Source: Chlorophyllum brunneum
Taxonomy: Eukaryota; Basidiomycota; Agaricomycetes; Agaricales; Agaricaceae
Assembly: GCA_963576785.1 (NCBI GenBank)
Contig: OY756141.1
Location: 2,976,001 to 3,040,000 of the forward strand
Direction: 5' to 3'
Length of the DNA: 64,000 nucleotides
The notes beneath the pieces are model-generated. The model was given only the letters and a program-made list of their open reading frames with translations. It was not told where the DNA came from and made no database searches. Positions 21,910 through 34,183 of the stretch are shown here, in pieces. Each line of letters begins with the position of its first letter. The stretch's first letter is position 1. Made by a program: the position numbers and the translations under genes.

Positions 21910-23600
21910 ATGCCCACGATGGCAACTCGCCCCCTACGTATAGCTTTCCTCCATCCCGACCTTGGCATTGGTATTCATATTGATCTATTGTTAGTCAAAC
22001 ACGTATACTCATAGAAGTCGAATGCAGGTGGTGCCGAACGTTTGGTTGTGGACGCCGCCCTCGGTCTTCAGGCCTTGGGACACTCCGTTGACATATACAC
22101 CTCGCACTGGGATGCAAACCACTGTTTTGAGGAAACCAAAGATGGTGCGCACGGTAAGGCCGTACACGAAGAGTCTTACAAACGCGTATCCAGGTAGTCT
22201 CAAAGTCCGCTATGTAAAGCCACCATTCCCAAGATCGGTCGGAGGAAAATTTCATATTTTATGCGCACACGCAAGACAGCTACACCTGATCACACAACTT
22301 TTGACACCATGGGCGCCAAGATACGATGCCTACTTTGTCGACCAACTCTCAACTTGCATCCCATTCCTCCGCTTGATTGGAAACACCCGTGTCGTCTTTT
22401 ATTGTCATTTTCCAGATAAATTGTTGGCCAACGGGGCGTTTGTTGATGGAAACTTGGTGAAGAAGCAGGGAGGTCGACTGAAGCGGATGTACCGGTACCC
22501 TATGGATTGGCTGGAGGAGGTGACAACAAGTGCGTCAATGTACACGCTTCTTCACAATGCCTTACCGTTCATTCAAAGGACAGGCCGATCTTATTCTGGC
22601 AAACTCCAATTTCACGGCCCGCGTATTCAGGTCATATTTTCCCTCAATCTCCCAGACCCCAGAAATCGTATATCCTGGTATTAATATCCAGGCATACGTG
22701 TCCGAAGTGGATAAGAGTGATGCGGAAATCGCGAAAATATTATCGTTCGTGGGACGTTATTTTTCTGATATGCAGGTATTGACAGTCGCACAGACAGAGA
22801 CCTACCGTCCTATCCTTGAACCGTTTCGAAAAGAAAAAAAATGCTGCACTGGCAGTAGAGGCATTTGCGATGGTTAAAAAGCGAATACCCTCTCAGAATT
22901 TGCGCCTTATACTCGCCGGTAAGCAAGATTTGAGAGATGAATCTTACTAATAGTGCTGAGTTATTTATTAGGTGGCTACGATCCTCGACTTCAGGACAAT
23001 ATCCAGACATTGAGCTCCCTAATGGAGCTTGCAGCAACATTCTCCTTAAGCTACAACATAGAGACCCCTAAAGTCTCCACAGTTCCAGTTCCGGACCACA
23101 CCAAACAGTCAAGACCGGATATCTTATTCCTCCTCAATTTTACAACAGCACAACGAACGGCACTTCTCAACAGTCCGTCAACAAAAGCTCTCTTATACAC
23201 CCCAGCTAACGAACACTTTGGGATCGGACCGGTGGAAGGGATGGTCTGCGGAGTGCCGATCCTAGCTTGCGATAGTGGGGGACCCACTGAAAGTATCGTT
23301 GATATGCCACCCGACTTCCGTACTGGTTGGCTTCGCTCTCCGGACCCAATGGTATGGACAGACACGTTACAAGAAATACTTTCTCTTCCCCCACCCGTCC
23401 AAGAAGCCTTGTCCGCTAGGGGCAAGGAGCGAGCCCGCGAGCTGTTCAGTCTGGATGCAATGTCCAAGGGCTTAGAGAGGGCTTTGTTTAGGGCAGTATC
23501 AATGGGGAGTGTCGATAGTCTTGGCTTCAAGATTACTATGCTGTTGATCGGCTCCATCGTGGCCTATGTAGCTACCCTCATGGTTTTTCCTTCTCCGTGA
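21910..23600 (+). CDS. ALG2: Alpha-1,3/1,6-mannosyltransferase ALG2
   Basis: Six exons: 21910-21970, 22028-22153, 22194-22529, 22579-22744, 22794-22918, 22972-23600; 480 aa. It adds the second and third mannose (from GDP-mannose) to the dolichol-linked oligosaccharide on the cytosolic face of the ER. N-terminal donor: [21 protein letters not shown]; then [34 protein letters not shown] and YPMDWLEE. The GT4 C-terminal half shows [29 protein letters not shown] and the E-x7-E segment [15 protein letters not shown]-terminal hydrophobic helix ([19 protein letters not shown]) anchors it. Two in-frame ATGs lie at 21910 and 21919; either is possible. Intron 2 removes a stretch that reads open but lacks the conserved sequence. 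Confidence 0.95.
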
Positions 23601-25393
23601 CTCGCTCGTACCAAGTTATCAAGTTAGGGCTCCTCTTGTGTGCGAACCTTGAGATTCACCGAGCAGGCGCAGGGGTTATTTGACTGCCCTGCCCTATCCT
23701 ACAAATGCCTGGAGCCCAGAGAAGTCAACTTGCAGATGTCGCAGAACATGTTGATCACTTGGCAAGTAATGATGGGGTCGATTTTGGTTCCTAAAACCAA
23801 CCAGTGGTTGTCCATACTGATCCCTCCGTGAGAAACAAAATAGTAGGAGTTATAAGCACACGACCCCAGTCTCCAATCTATGCCTCAATTCAACAGGCAC
23901 GGCTTTGCCGGTGATCGTGAAAGGAGATCGAGTAATTGTTCATGCCATATTACCATCGGATGGTGGTCAACAATAAACTACGGAATACCCATTGGAAATA
24001 TCGACCGCGATTTCAAAGTTCTTTTCTTGAGTGTGGTACCGACGATCATATCACATAGACGGGATGAAAACGCGCCTATAACACTCTCAGACTTCTGCGG
24101 TTTTTGTTTAAACTCTAGCGTCGACGGGGAGATATTTGTGTTGTTGAACGAAGGGGGTTGTGGCGTGATGCGGTGAGGTTTTTGACTGCAGAGGAATGAT
24201 CCCCTGAAGATCTCTTGGCTCAAAAAGCAATTTACACCAGCAGAGCATGGAAGTTAATACCCAATATCCCGGAATGATCGACAGCCGATGCACGGATGAT
24301 ATGTGGGTTGCAATATCAGACGGGCCCACTTAGGTTGGTTTTCACTGTGTGAATTTGTGGCGCTCAACCCGCTTGCGCTTGGGTCTCTGTCCCTGAAAAA
24401 AAATTGCGAACCTGTCATGAGCTCCTTGCACTTGGTTTGAGGGAAACCTTGGCCCAATCAGGCAAAGGGAGTATGAAAGTGGCCTACCCTGCCTCATAGC
24501 GGGAGGGCTCCGATTGGCAGTGGGAATGCTAACTTACTCGGATAGTCGCTTAGGAGGTGTCAACTTTCAAGTAGTGTCAGCGGCTAGAGCGTCCCTGAGC
24601 AGTCCCCAAGGTGGGCAGGGCTCGAATATTTGCCTGTTCAGGACGTTAGTGGATTTTACTATGGACCCCAAATCTTGCCATCATAAAAAGCTTGTATTGT
24701 TATTCTTTCAGTTGGTCCCAGGAGATTGGTAATATTATCGTGCCATCTATACCTCTCTCTTCCCGGAAGCGAGGGAAGTGGATCGTGTTGTTGAAGTAGA
24801 TGCCTATAATGTTCTTGACCCTGAAGATTACTGATCTCGTGAGGATATATGCCATCTCCTCGCAGCTGACCTATTCCTTCTGGTATTTCAAAGATTATTG
24901 TTAGCCGATCAGTCCAACGTCCAGAAAAGAGGGAAGGGGCTTTGCGGCACTTTACCAGACATGGATTATTGCGGATTGAAAAAGATAGCGGGCTCGTATG
25001 TAAAGTTTACTCTCGAGTTGCGGCGCAAATTGTAAATTGGTGATTGGAAATCACTCTCAATCTTTGAAGCAGACCGTCCTGGTGTGTCGTGACCACGGAG
25101 GATGATGAGGGTAAAGCGGGTTATGTTGATGGTTTGGGGGCGATGAAACTGAGGCGATTGGTGAGAGAGATAGAAGTTGCCGTATTCCTTATAATCCACA
25201 TGGAACAGGTACGAGTTTCTGCGGATAATGTTTTCCTGGAGTTGAATTTGTCGTGGTACGAGAAGAGTAGATACACGGGTATTCTGCCAACATATAATAT
25301 GAATACAAAGTTCGTATCACGTGGATTCATAACGTTAGCCTGTTCCGCAGTCACTGGCCAAGTTCGGGCGTTAAGCATCTCCCTTCGTGCACC
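23601..25393. other. Intergenic, 1.8 kb, no gene identified
   Basis: Several open frames of 60-100 codons occur on both strands, but I find no family motif or chain of splice-compatible exons. The A/T-rich last 200 bp should contain the carboxypeptidase promoter. Confidence 0.4.
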
Positions 25394-27422
25394 ATGAAGG
25401 CTAGGTTATCTCTACTCGTGCTCACCTCACTGTGCTGCTCTATCACTTCTGCAGCACCCTACAACGAAGACCAAGTCGTTCTCAGCCATAATCCCTTGGA
25501 AGGTATCTTCGGCAGTGGAAATGGAATCAAGGATTCGGTTCTGGATTTCATTGAAGATGGAAAGAAGGAAATTCTGAAAGGGAAGGTCAATATGCAGAAA
25601 TGGATACATGCAGGGAAGGAATACATCAAACAAGATAACCTCCTTTGTGCGTTTCCTGATTTCAATTCCTTCTAGACTGGCTGACAGCCTCCACTAGACG
25701 AACTCGTTTCACTCCCTGCCCTGAGCTCGTACCGTCTGAGGGTTACAGAGCCGAAATTATGTGATTCCTCCGTCAAACAATATTCAGGTTATCTCGATAT
25801 TGCGAGCGACAAACATCTATTCTTCTGGTAGGTGGTCGTTAACAAGAACAGCCTCGCTCAAACTAATGCCTCACCATAGGTTCTTTGAATCGAGAAATTC
25901 GCCAAAAGACGACCCCCTTGTTCTCTGGCTCAACGGGGGACCTGGGTGCAGCTCGTCGACTGGGTTGCTATTCGAGCTCGGGCCTTGTCGTGTCACCCAC
26001 GAGGGCCACAACACGACACACAATCCTTTTAGCTGGAACACCCATGCAAATGTCATCTTCTTGGATCAGCCTGTGAACGTCGGATATTCCTACGCCGATG
26101 ACGGTACGACCGTCAGCACCAGCCCAGCCGCCGGCAAAGACGTTCATGCCTTCCTCGAGCTTTTCCTTAACCGCTTCCCTCGGTACTCGACCCAACCTTT
26201 CCACGTGGCAGCAGAAAGCTATGGTGGAACATACGCCCCCAATATTGCAAAGGTAATCCATGATGCCAATCAGCAACTCGCAGTTGCCCCCACCCCCGGA
26301 CTTAAACATATTAACCTTGCTTCTGTCATCCTGGCAAACGGCCTCACCGACCCCTACATTCAGATGGGCTCCATCCCAGACTATGTCTGCGAAGGTCCGT
26401 TCCCTATCTACGATGACCCACAGGGAGCCCAATGTCAAGCATTACGAACCAAAGTTCCTACTTGCCAACGCCTCATTCAAGCCTGCTATTCTTTCACCTC
26501 ACGGTTCACCTGTGTCCCCGCCAACATTTACTGCAATACCCAGCTCTTTGGACCATTGATGCGTATGTACTCTTACAATATGTGATTGTGCGATGCATTC
26601 ACTGATTATGTGTAGAGACTGGCCTGAACCCGTATGATGTTAGAAAGAAGTGTGATAGGGAAAAGGACGGCAATCTGTGCTATAGTCAGATGCAGTGGAT
26701 CGAAACTTGGATGAACAACCCCAAGAACAAAGCCGCCTTGGGGGTTAATCCTGAGTTAACCTTCCAGAACTGTAACATGGAAGTCAACCAAGCTTTTACC
26801 CTGAACGGTGACGGAATGCACAATTCTGCGAATCTCCTGCCCGAGCTCATCGAGGACGGTATTCGCCTCTTGGTTTACGCAGGAAACGCAGGTACGTTGA
26901 ATCCTCTGTTCCAAGCTAATTATACCAAAAGAGGCTGACTATCTCTCTCAGACATGATGTGCAATTATATTGTGCGTATCTTCGATCTATCTTGGAATCG
27001 CAATTGATTGTGGCTTGTTCATAGGGTAATGAGAGATGGGTGGAACAACTTGATACCCAGTTTTCGGAGGAATTCAAATCGGCCAAATCCGTCCCATGGG
27101 TAACCTTCAAGTCTGGTCGCCAAGCAGGTGAAGTTCGCAGTGCTGGTGGTGATGGCTTCACCGCAGGAAATGTCACATTCGTCAATGTTTACGATGCAGG
27201 GTATGGGTTTTCTCCTTGTTGACATTTTGCACCAGCTCAGTCAGTCTCCTTGTACCTTTCAGGCACATGGTCCCGTTTGATCAACCTGAGGCAGCTTTGG
27301 TATGTTCCCCGCTGCCCTTTGCCCCAGATGGAATTTTGCCTGACATGCGCCTTACACAGGACTTGATAACGCGTTGGATAACAAACACCCCTTTCAACAC
27401 GGATGACAAGTTAGTAAAGTGA
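25394..27422 (+). CDS. Serine carboxypeptidase, peptidase family S10 (carboxypeptidase Y-like)
   Basis: Eight exons: 25394-25646, 25698-25827, 25880-26562, 26616-26891, 26952-26971 (20 nt), 27025-27200, 27263-27299, 27360-27422; 545 aa. A vacuolar or secreted acid exopeptidase removing C-terminal residues. Signal peptide ARLSLLVLTSLCCSITSA, then a propeptide of about 90 residues. Motifs: HLFFWFFESR, LWLNGGPGCSSSTGL (oxyanion hole), nucleophile in AESYGGTYAP, catalytic Asp in GNADMMCNYIGN (assembled from the 20-nt exon) and catalytic His in YDAGHMVPFDQP (split by an intron). Several Cys pairs and N-glycosylation sites are visible. The C-terminus is uncertain: a donor at 27410 with an acceptor ending near 27447 would instead add about 20 residues. 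Confidence 0.93.
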
Positions 27423-28175
27423 TATCCCACCACTGTAGACTGACCAGGGACAGTGTACCCTGGATCAACCGTCCCTACGACGATCGTTGGCTCCTCATGT
27501 ATACTACGTCTATTTAGAAATATCCATTATGCCCATGCTCAACTAGATCATGCGCGGGATGAATGCAGAACACAAGATCACCCCAAAAATATCTAGTTGA
27601 CTCTCTGAACGCACTTCGCCAATGGATGACCAACGGTAAATGGAAAATTGCGAATAAAGTTTCGTTAAGATGCGCTAATTTGCACAGCGGGAATGGTAAT
27701 CAATATTTGGACACAATGGGTACTGGTTTTAAGCGATGTCGCCGCCTTCGTTGGTGCTGTCACATGGACTTGCGGCATAGAAGCATGGAACCGACTATTT
27801 ACTCGCGGAGGTAGCCATCAGTGCATGTAAACTTCTTGAGCTAACTTCCCAAGGCCTGGGGATGCCAACCCGAATTCTTCTCGCCCCGGTTCCTCTGATC
27901 AAAACTCCCAGCGCGGTCTGAGTATAACCAACCAAAAGAAAGACCAAGTTAATAATCAAAGCTACCAAAAACCCAGTGACAATGATACATATACTACAAC
28001 AATTGTATGTTATGATAAGATAGAACGAAAGATAAGATTTAAGATACGTTAGCTGTCCGTTCGTGTCAAGAAACCGTCTGTTTGGTCCATGTAGATACTG
28101 CTGCAGTAACCAGAGCGATCTTGGGCTCGGTGTGCACCAGGGTCATTCAAGTGGATCTTTCCAGCCCTCGAGCGA
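27423..28175. other. Intergenic, convergent 3' ends
   Basis: The carboxypeptidase (plus) and the HMG-box gene (minus) converge. An 83-codon frame at 27563-27814 has no recognisable motif. Confidence 0.4.
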
Positions 28176-29376
28176 TTAAGTGGACCCAAGATAATCGCAG
28201 TCGTCTGCACCCCCAACTCCACAAAGATTGGCATCAGCTAGAGTGGCATAGCTGGAGACGACAGGACAGGGATTTGTCAAGTTATAGACCTGACCTGAGC
28301 TCAGAGGATATTGGAACACGAGGTGAGGAGTCCAAAACTCCTCAACGTCGGGATTTTGGAGGGTAAGGTACTGAGCCTCATGGTAATCGTCGTTGACGGA
28401 AGAGAGAGATCCGAAGGGTTCCTCATTACTGGTAGGGAGGCTCTCTTCAGTTGTTGCGGATGAAGCAGATGGTTGTCCCTCCCAGTCCATGAGCAAGATC
28501 GGTCGGGCCACCGTGGGACAGGGGCTCTGAATGATGGTAGGCGTCGGCAAGCTGTTAAACTGCCGAAGAGCGCATTGGGCGGCAATCACCTATAACAAGC
28601 CAAACATTATAAGGGGGACAGTTAGCTAATGCTGAAGTTCTACTCACCTCCTCAGGCACGTTGCTGTCCGAAGGACTCTCTGACGCATCATAAGTGAAGG
28701 GAAGGGTCCGGCCAGACACCAAATCTCGATGTTCGGGATCAGGCTCCGAAGATCCACTGGACGTGGAGGGACGCGAACCAACGGAACAAGACGAAACGGA
28801 GAAGGTAGGCAGTCCACAAAACTTAGGACTGTTTTCCGGGGAAGGATAGGAAACGTCGCTAGTTATTGATGGGAGTGAATGGCGTAGACTATATCTTCTA
28901 CCTGCACCATGCCGACGCTGGGGTCGAAAACGGTAGTCAGGGTGTTTGCGCACATGTTCGTGACGCTCTTCTTCTGCACGAACTTTATACGGCTCTTTTT
29001 CCTCCGCCGTCATCTGGCTCCAAGCAATGGCAGCGCGCTTGGAAAGTGTAGGTTCTGCGAAAGAGCCAGGCGGGCGACGAACCCGCCGTCCTTGCCGACA
29101 ATGGATTTGTGAATACTCGCAGCGGAAGATGATGAAAGCGTTTCTGGGGCGAGCAACCCATCCAGGGTCGTGTTGACGGCGGGAGTTGGCGCTGCGCGAA
29201 TGAGAAGGATTGAAGTCGGAGTCGAAGAGAGAAGACGAGCTGGATGAAGGAGAGGTTGGGATACATCGGTGGGCTCGGGAATCATAATGATTCTCGTCCA
29301 CTAGTGGCGTCCATCCAAGAAGTTGTCCACAAACTGACGACATCCTATGAGGGGCCCGAAAGAGTGAAGGTCTCAT
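28176..29376 (-). CDS. HMG-box transcription factor (MATA_HMG type)
   Basis: Two exons, 29376-28648 and 28589-28176; 380 aa. A nuclear sequence-specific DNA-binding protein. The HMG box spans roughly residues 73-155: WVARPRNAFIIFRCEYS, then LSKRAAIAWSQMTAEEKEPY and AEEERHEHVRKHPDYRFRP, the pattern of fungal MATA_HMG proteins such as mating or fruiting regulators (Prf1, Pcc1-like). About 30 additional residues with RQGRRVRRPPG sit in the first inter-helix segment. N- and C-terminal parts are Ser/Pro-rich and acidic, as in activation regions. A second in-frame ATG at 29343 could also be the start. No pheromone, receptor or homeodomain genes are nearby, so this is probably not a mating-type locus. 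Confidence 0.85.
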
Positions 29377-31295
29377 CTACCGAATCATCCACCTTTATCA
29401 CCTCCCCTCTCCAAGCCAAATCCACCCTTTTAGTCGTCCCTAGTGCTACGCAAGGTCATCTCCCTTTGGTGAATCGGCGATATGTTTTCCGTTTTCGTCA
29501 TTAACACCGACCCACTCAATAGATCAAGATTTTCGAAGCCAGCACAGTGAAATCAAACTAGCAAACTCGGTTGAGAATATACCAAATCAACGCTATATAT
29601 CGTTTATCAAGGGCTGTGCACTCCCCTGCATGATCATCCACGTTGTCAGCTGTTCGCGGCATAAACGCTGAACGTCGAACTGTTACACTTGGAAGTGGAA
29701 ATCCATTGACACACCAGAAAGATGCCGCCGAGCTCCTGCTGCCAAGTCTTTGCGACTATATTTGACCAATGCACCACCTACTGTTTCGCAGAGAGCCCCC
29801 TTATCCACAAACCCCAGAGCCGAAAATTTCACATTCTGTCCCCTCAAACAGTTTGCTTCCATCAGGCTCTGAAGCTCTATTCGTGCCTGGATATAGGATT
29901 TCTATATGAGGAGTGCTCTGCATGTCATCTCATGCCACTGGGTTCCATTGGTTTCGGCTTGTCAGGTCATGAGGTGAGGCTTGGTGAAATTTGAAATCGC
30001 TAGTCCATTTTTTCTGTAATCGGTTGAGTAAGATTTATCGACACCGTTCTTCGCAGGTGTATACAGCGGCCATAAAGTATTCTCTATATTTTGGAGAAAC
30101 CGCGAAATTCCTTCAAGAATCACCTAACAGCGATGACTTTTGAGTAGATGGGGTAGGTGCTGGACTGGAAGAAACGTAGGCTTGAACGATAATGGTTCGC
30201 ACAAAGTGCCGCCGACATTGACGCCTAAAGGGTTCGAAATAGCGGGGAAGACAGACCCTGTGGCAAAGAGTCGTATTGGGTGAGAACTTTAAGGTGGCCT
30301 GACTCTCGGCCATGATCCATGAGGGTTGGGGACCTGGAGTACTCACATTGATGCCGGGGGTACAAAAATTTTTGTGAATGAACTCAGCCAAATCGAGTAT
30401 AGAGCAAGAATTCGCGCTGTTGCGGCAACACATGATAGGAGTCGTGTGGTCCCGATGTCAATGCCTCCGATGTCGGTGTGAACTTCACTGTGGACCATGG
30501 AATACAAAATTCTAGAAGTTGTAACAACCAACTATAGTCGCCCGGGGAACCCCAATGATGTTTAGCGGGGTGAGTTCGACATCGTCGGACAGAATTCGAG
30601 GGGGGTGGCCCCGAGTACAGGGGGGTAGGGTGGTTAGTGGGGATATCGATAATCTTGTACTCGATGAGCAGTACATAAGCTAATATCCAATGTGGCCCAG
30701 GTAACTTGAATGTTGGTGACTGTAACTTTACGCGATTCAAGACGTTTGGAAGATGCATACTCTGGACCCAGTGCAGTTTCTAGTGTGGTCACTAGCACTG
30801 AGAGCTGCGTCCCACCAAATGGAATCTGCTTTCGGACGACAGAGATGGGGAGAGCAGGACCTAATGTCTGCCATTACTGTACTGGTGGCTTGCGTCCTTG
30901 GGTGGTCCGGATTTCAGGGCTCCGCGGCTTCTGAGTCTTGCATGTTTCTAGATACCGACATTTGAAAAAATTTCCCCCTTTTTAGCTGATGCTGAATGGA
31001 ACCCAGGTTTTGAGGTATGAGTCACTCTTTTGGTTTGTCACAAACTGTGTCAAATTTGGGTCGTATTCGTGGGTGAAATGACTCAACCGCACGCAGCACG
31101 CACGAAGAGTGAAGTCTTGGTTGCAGAATTACATTGAGAATCGAGAAATCAATTAATCAATACCCAGAAAAATCAGGAGCCAACGGGATAGTCCAGAAGG
31201 GCCACGAATCGAGGTTTTTTTAGGTTCACTGTCGGATGGAAACTCGAAGCCCGACTCGCTTTTTATGATTCGTCGTTCTCCCCCTCCCTTGTTCA
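29377..31295. other. Intergenic, 1.9 kb, no gene identified
   Basis: The minus strand at 30110-30860 carries several overlapping open frames of 60-124 codons with some splice-like sites, but I cannot chain them into a protein with a known domain. It may hold an unrecognised small gene or a relic. The right end flanks the D-LDH 3' end. Confidence 0.35.
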
Positions 31296-32527
31296 TCACG
31301 GCTCAACGAGATCTGGACAAGTTCCAGTACTTTTCAATGAAAGGAGGTTCGAGATCGTTGTTTCGGCAATATTCTTTAACGCTTCCTGAGTAAGGAAGGC
31401 CTGGTGTCCTCTGAGGGGTACGACGTCAACAAGGGACCAACATGAGGAAACAACGCGACTTGCGTCATGAAGACATTGTAAAACGACAACAAACGGGCGA
31501 AAACGTCGTCATGAATCACCTTCGCACTCGAATCAGCGAAAAAGTATGCGGATTCGCGCTCGTAGACGTCCATGCCCACGGCAGCCACATGACCCGACTT
31601 AAGAGCACTACAAGATAACAAATTAGACTACATGGTAGCGATAACGAGCGTGGAATATACCGTATCAGGGCATAGGTATCAATCAACCCTCCCCTTGAGG
31701 TATTGATCAGAATCACCCCTGGCTTCGTCTTCCCGAGAGTGTTATCATTGATGATATACTTCGTGCTCTCTGTCAGTGGACAATGCAAGCTCACAATATC
31801 CGACACCCCCAGCATTTCATCCAACGCCTGTACATAACTGATCCCATATTCCGCAGCGACAGGGGAGGGATAAGGATCATACGCAATGACATTACAGTTG
31901 AAGCCTTTAGCCAAGATCTTGCCAGTTATCAGACCGATTTTGCCTGTACCAATCAAACCTATCGTTTTTCCATTGAGATTGAATCCGAGGAGGCCGTCGA
32001 GCAAGAAGTTTCCCTCGCGAACGCGGTTGTATGCTTTGTGGTATTTTCTAACAACAGTCATAATCATTCCGACTGTGAACTCGGCGACGGCTTCAGGAGA
32101 GTAGGCTGGAACTCGAGCAACTTTGATTCCGAGCTTCGACGCAGCCGAGATATCAATGTTGTTGTAGCCTGCACAACGCAGCGCGATAAATTTCTGCGGG
32201 CGACCGTAACAGCGGATCGGAAATTGAAAAAGACAAAAGGCGACAGACATGGCGACGCACCACACCCAATGCCCCCAATTGCTCCAATACTTCCGCATTG
32301 CATATATCGTTGACAAATAAACACACCGCATCGTGCCCGCTGGCAAGCCGCACCGTAAGGGAATCGAGGGGCGTTTCTATGAAGGTGAACTGGATATCCG
32401 TGCCCTCCATCGAGGCTCCATGCAGAGATTCAACGTCATACTGTGGGTTTCAGCAGCGTTGAAATATTTCCTTCCAAGCATCTAGCTTAACACTGACCTT
32501 TCGAGTCCCATAGACAGCGACTTTCAT
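31296..32527 (-). CDS. D-lactate dehydrogenase-like D-isomer-specific 2-hydroxyacid dehydrogenase
   Basis: Five exons: 32527-32498, 32440-32261, 32193-31661, 31607-31464, 31410-31296; 333 aa, the usual length. Interconverts a 2-keto acid (probably pyruvate) and its D-2-hydroxy acid with NADH. N-terminus [16 protein letters not shown]; the Rossmann loop is GLIGTGKIG; catalytic Arg in [11 protein letters not shown], Glu in DVYERES and His in TGHQAFL. The last intron (31463-31411) starts with GC, not GT (AC|GCAAGT...CTCAG). Removing it restores [17 protein letters not shown] with the catalytic His; reading through gives an unrelated C-terminus. The SDR gene lies 350 bp upstream in the same orientation. 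Exact substrate not determined. Confidence 0.9.
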
Positions 32528-32876
32528 GGCTGGTTCAAGTCACGAAGCAGTGCTTCCAGCTTCGATCTGAAACTTTCAACAGCATCCGTGCACTCCCTTA
32601 AGTACATCTGCGTTATCTACTGTAACTGATTCTTATGTCCGCTGTGACCGGAGAAGACGCGTCTGAGTTTGGGCCTGCCAATTGCCAGCTCGGCATCATG
32701 GAAAGAAGGGAAAGGTCAGAATCAAAAGCGGTCGAAGGAGGGACTAGCCCCGTCGGCGGTTTCTGGGTGGAGGGCGTAGAGTGATAATAATGGATGTCAG
32801 ATTAGGAACGGTACTTTCACTATATGCTGGCTACAGAGAAAAGTAATAAAATAATTAATAAAACTGGAATTAATGC

Positions 32877-34183
32877 CTAGGAAAGGTATTGTAACACTGT
32901 TTCCTTTGCGCGTGGGTCCACCCTTTCGAGAATAGAAATAAGATCGGTCTGATCGAGAATTCAATTCAACGCCTTGGGCATATGTTAAAACGACGTACCC
33001 ATAGTTTAGTCTCTCTCTTCTTGCCCTCCTCGCCCAGGAGGATGTCTCCAGGCTCTTCAACCCTCGCTCGGTTGATATATGCACCTCTCATTTGGTCCAA
33101 TGATCCCCCATCTGGAATACCAGTGGCAGCCCAGACGAGCTGGCGACTACCTTCCTCTGCCGTCCGTGCCAGGAGAGCTTTGAATGATTTGAATCCCCAT
33201 GCAGCCATGCCACTGAAGCCTCGGTCAATCTCGGAGTAGCATAAACCTGGATTGACGGAGTTAACAATAATGGGCTGGTTCTTCAAACGACTACTGAGGG
33301 CGCGGGCGAAAAATAGATTGAGGACTAGCGGAGAAATGTAAGGATTCAAGACCGCTTAAAGCATGGGTATGTGAGAGAAGACTCGCGTTTTGAATCCTGG
33401 TAGCGTGAGCTCATGATTCTAATCTGAAGTCAGTCACCAGATTCTGTTAGTGTATATTTGCTCGACCCACTTAGTTGTACAGTACTCCCGGTTACTCAGA
33501 AGTTCGATTGCGTTAGGACTTCCAAACAACTTGTCTTCAAGTGATGTCCAATAATGAACTTCACTCGTTACGATGACAATTCTTGGGGTAGTGTTAAATC
33601 GCTTGGCCGTTTCAAGCATACGGGGCAACAATAGGAATGTGAGGAGCGAGGATGAAAGATCATTCACTTGAATTCTGAAAAGTAATCAATCTCACGAATT
33701 TGTTGCACAGAGAGGACAAACACTCACGTTGTCTCCCATCCATCTTTGGTTGTCGTATACTCTCCTGGTATAATCGCGGCATTTAACAACAAGATATCGA
33801 ACCTTTCCAGGCCTTTCAATGCCTGATCCGCGAACGCTTTCACAGATGAAAACTCGGAGAGGTCGATCAGCCGGAGCTCAGCCTTAGAGTACCCAGTTGC
33901 ATCCTTCAGACCTGCGGTCAAAACAGTACGTTAATTAACTGTTCACCACACGTAAGTCAGGAGCAGACCTACGTTGAACAGCTACTTCACCCTTCTCTTG
34001 GCTGCGGCATGCAAGGATCAGCCTTCCAGCACCCATTCTTGCAAAGTGCTGGGCGGCTTCAAAGCCAAGACCAGTATTGCCGCCAACGATGACGACAGTC
34101 TTGTCCTGCAGGTCGACCTTGTTTACAGCAGGTAGTTTACTGTATTGGTCACCGATGAAGCTGAGGAAACTTTTCTTTGCCAT
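32877..34183 (-). CDS. Short-chain dehydrogenase/reductase (WWOX or retinol-dehydrogenase-like)
   Basis: Six exons: 34183-33973, 33911-33728, 33674-33471, 33418-33387, 33324-32999, 32948-32877; 342 aa. NAD(P)H-dependent oxidoreductase of unknown substrate. Cofactor loop VVIVGGNTGLGFEA, then LLLNAAIIPG (NAG-type motif), catalytic Ser in IVIVTSEVH and catalytic Tyr/Lys in RYQDSK. The YxxxK motif sits in a 32-nt exon. The following intron (33386-33325) has a GC donor (AC|GCGAGT) and joins SK to LLNLFFARAL in frame; a GT donor 4 nt further on would break the frame. The last intron adds TDLISILERVDPRAKE, matching the family's C-terminus. A leading basic N-terminus lacks a clear signal peptide. Confidence 0.9.

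Noticed and set aside
28176..29376. HMG-box gene as a mating-type locus
   Set aside because: No pheromone, receptor, STE or homeodomain genes flank it; basidiomycete mating loci use those.
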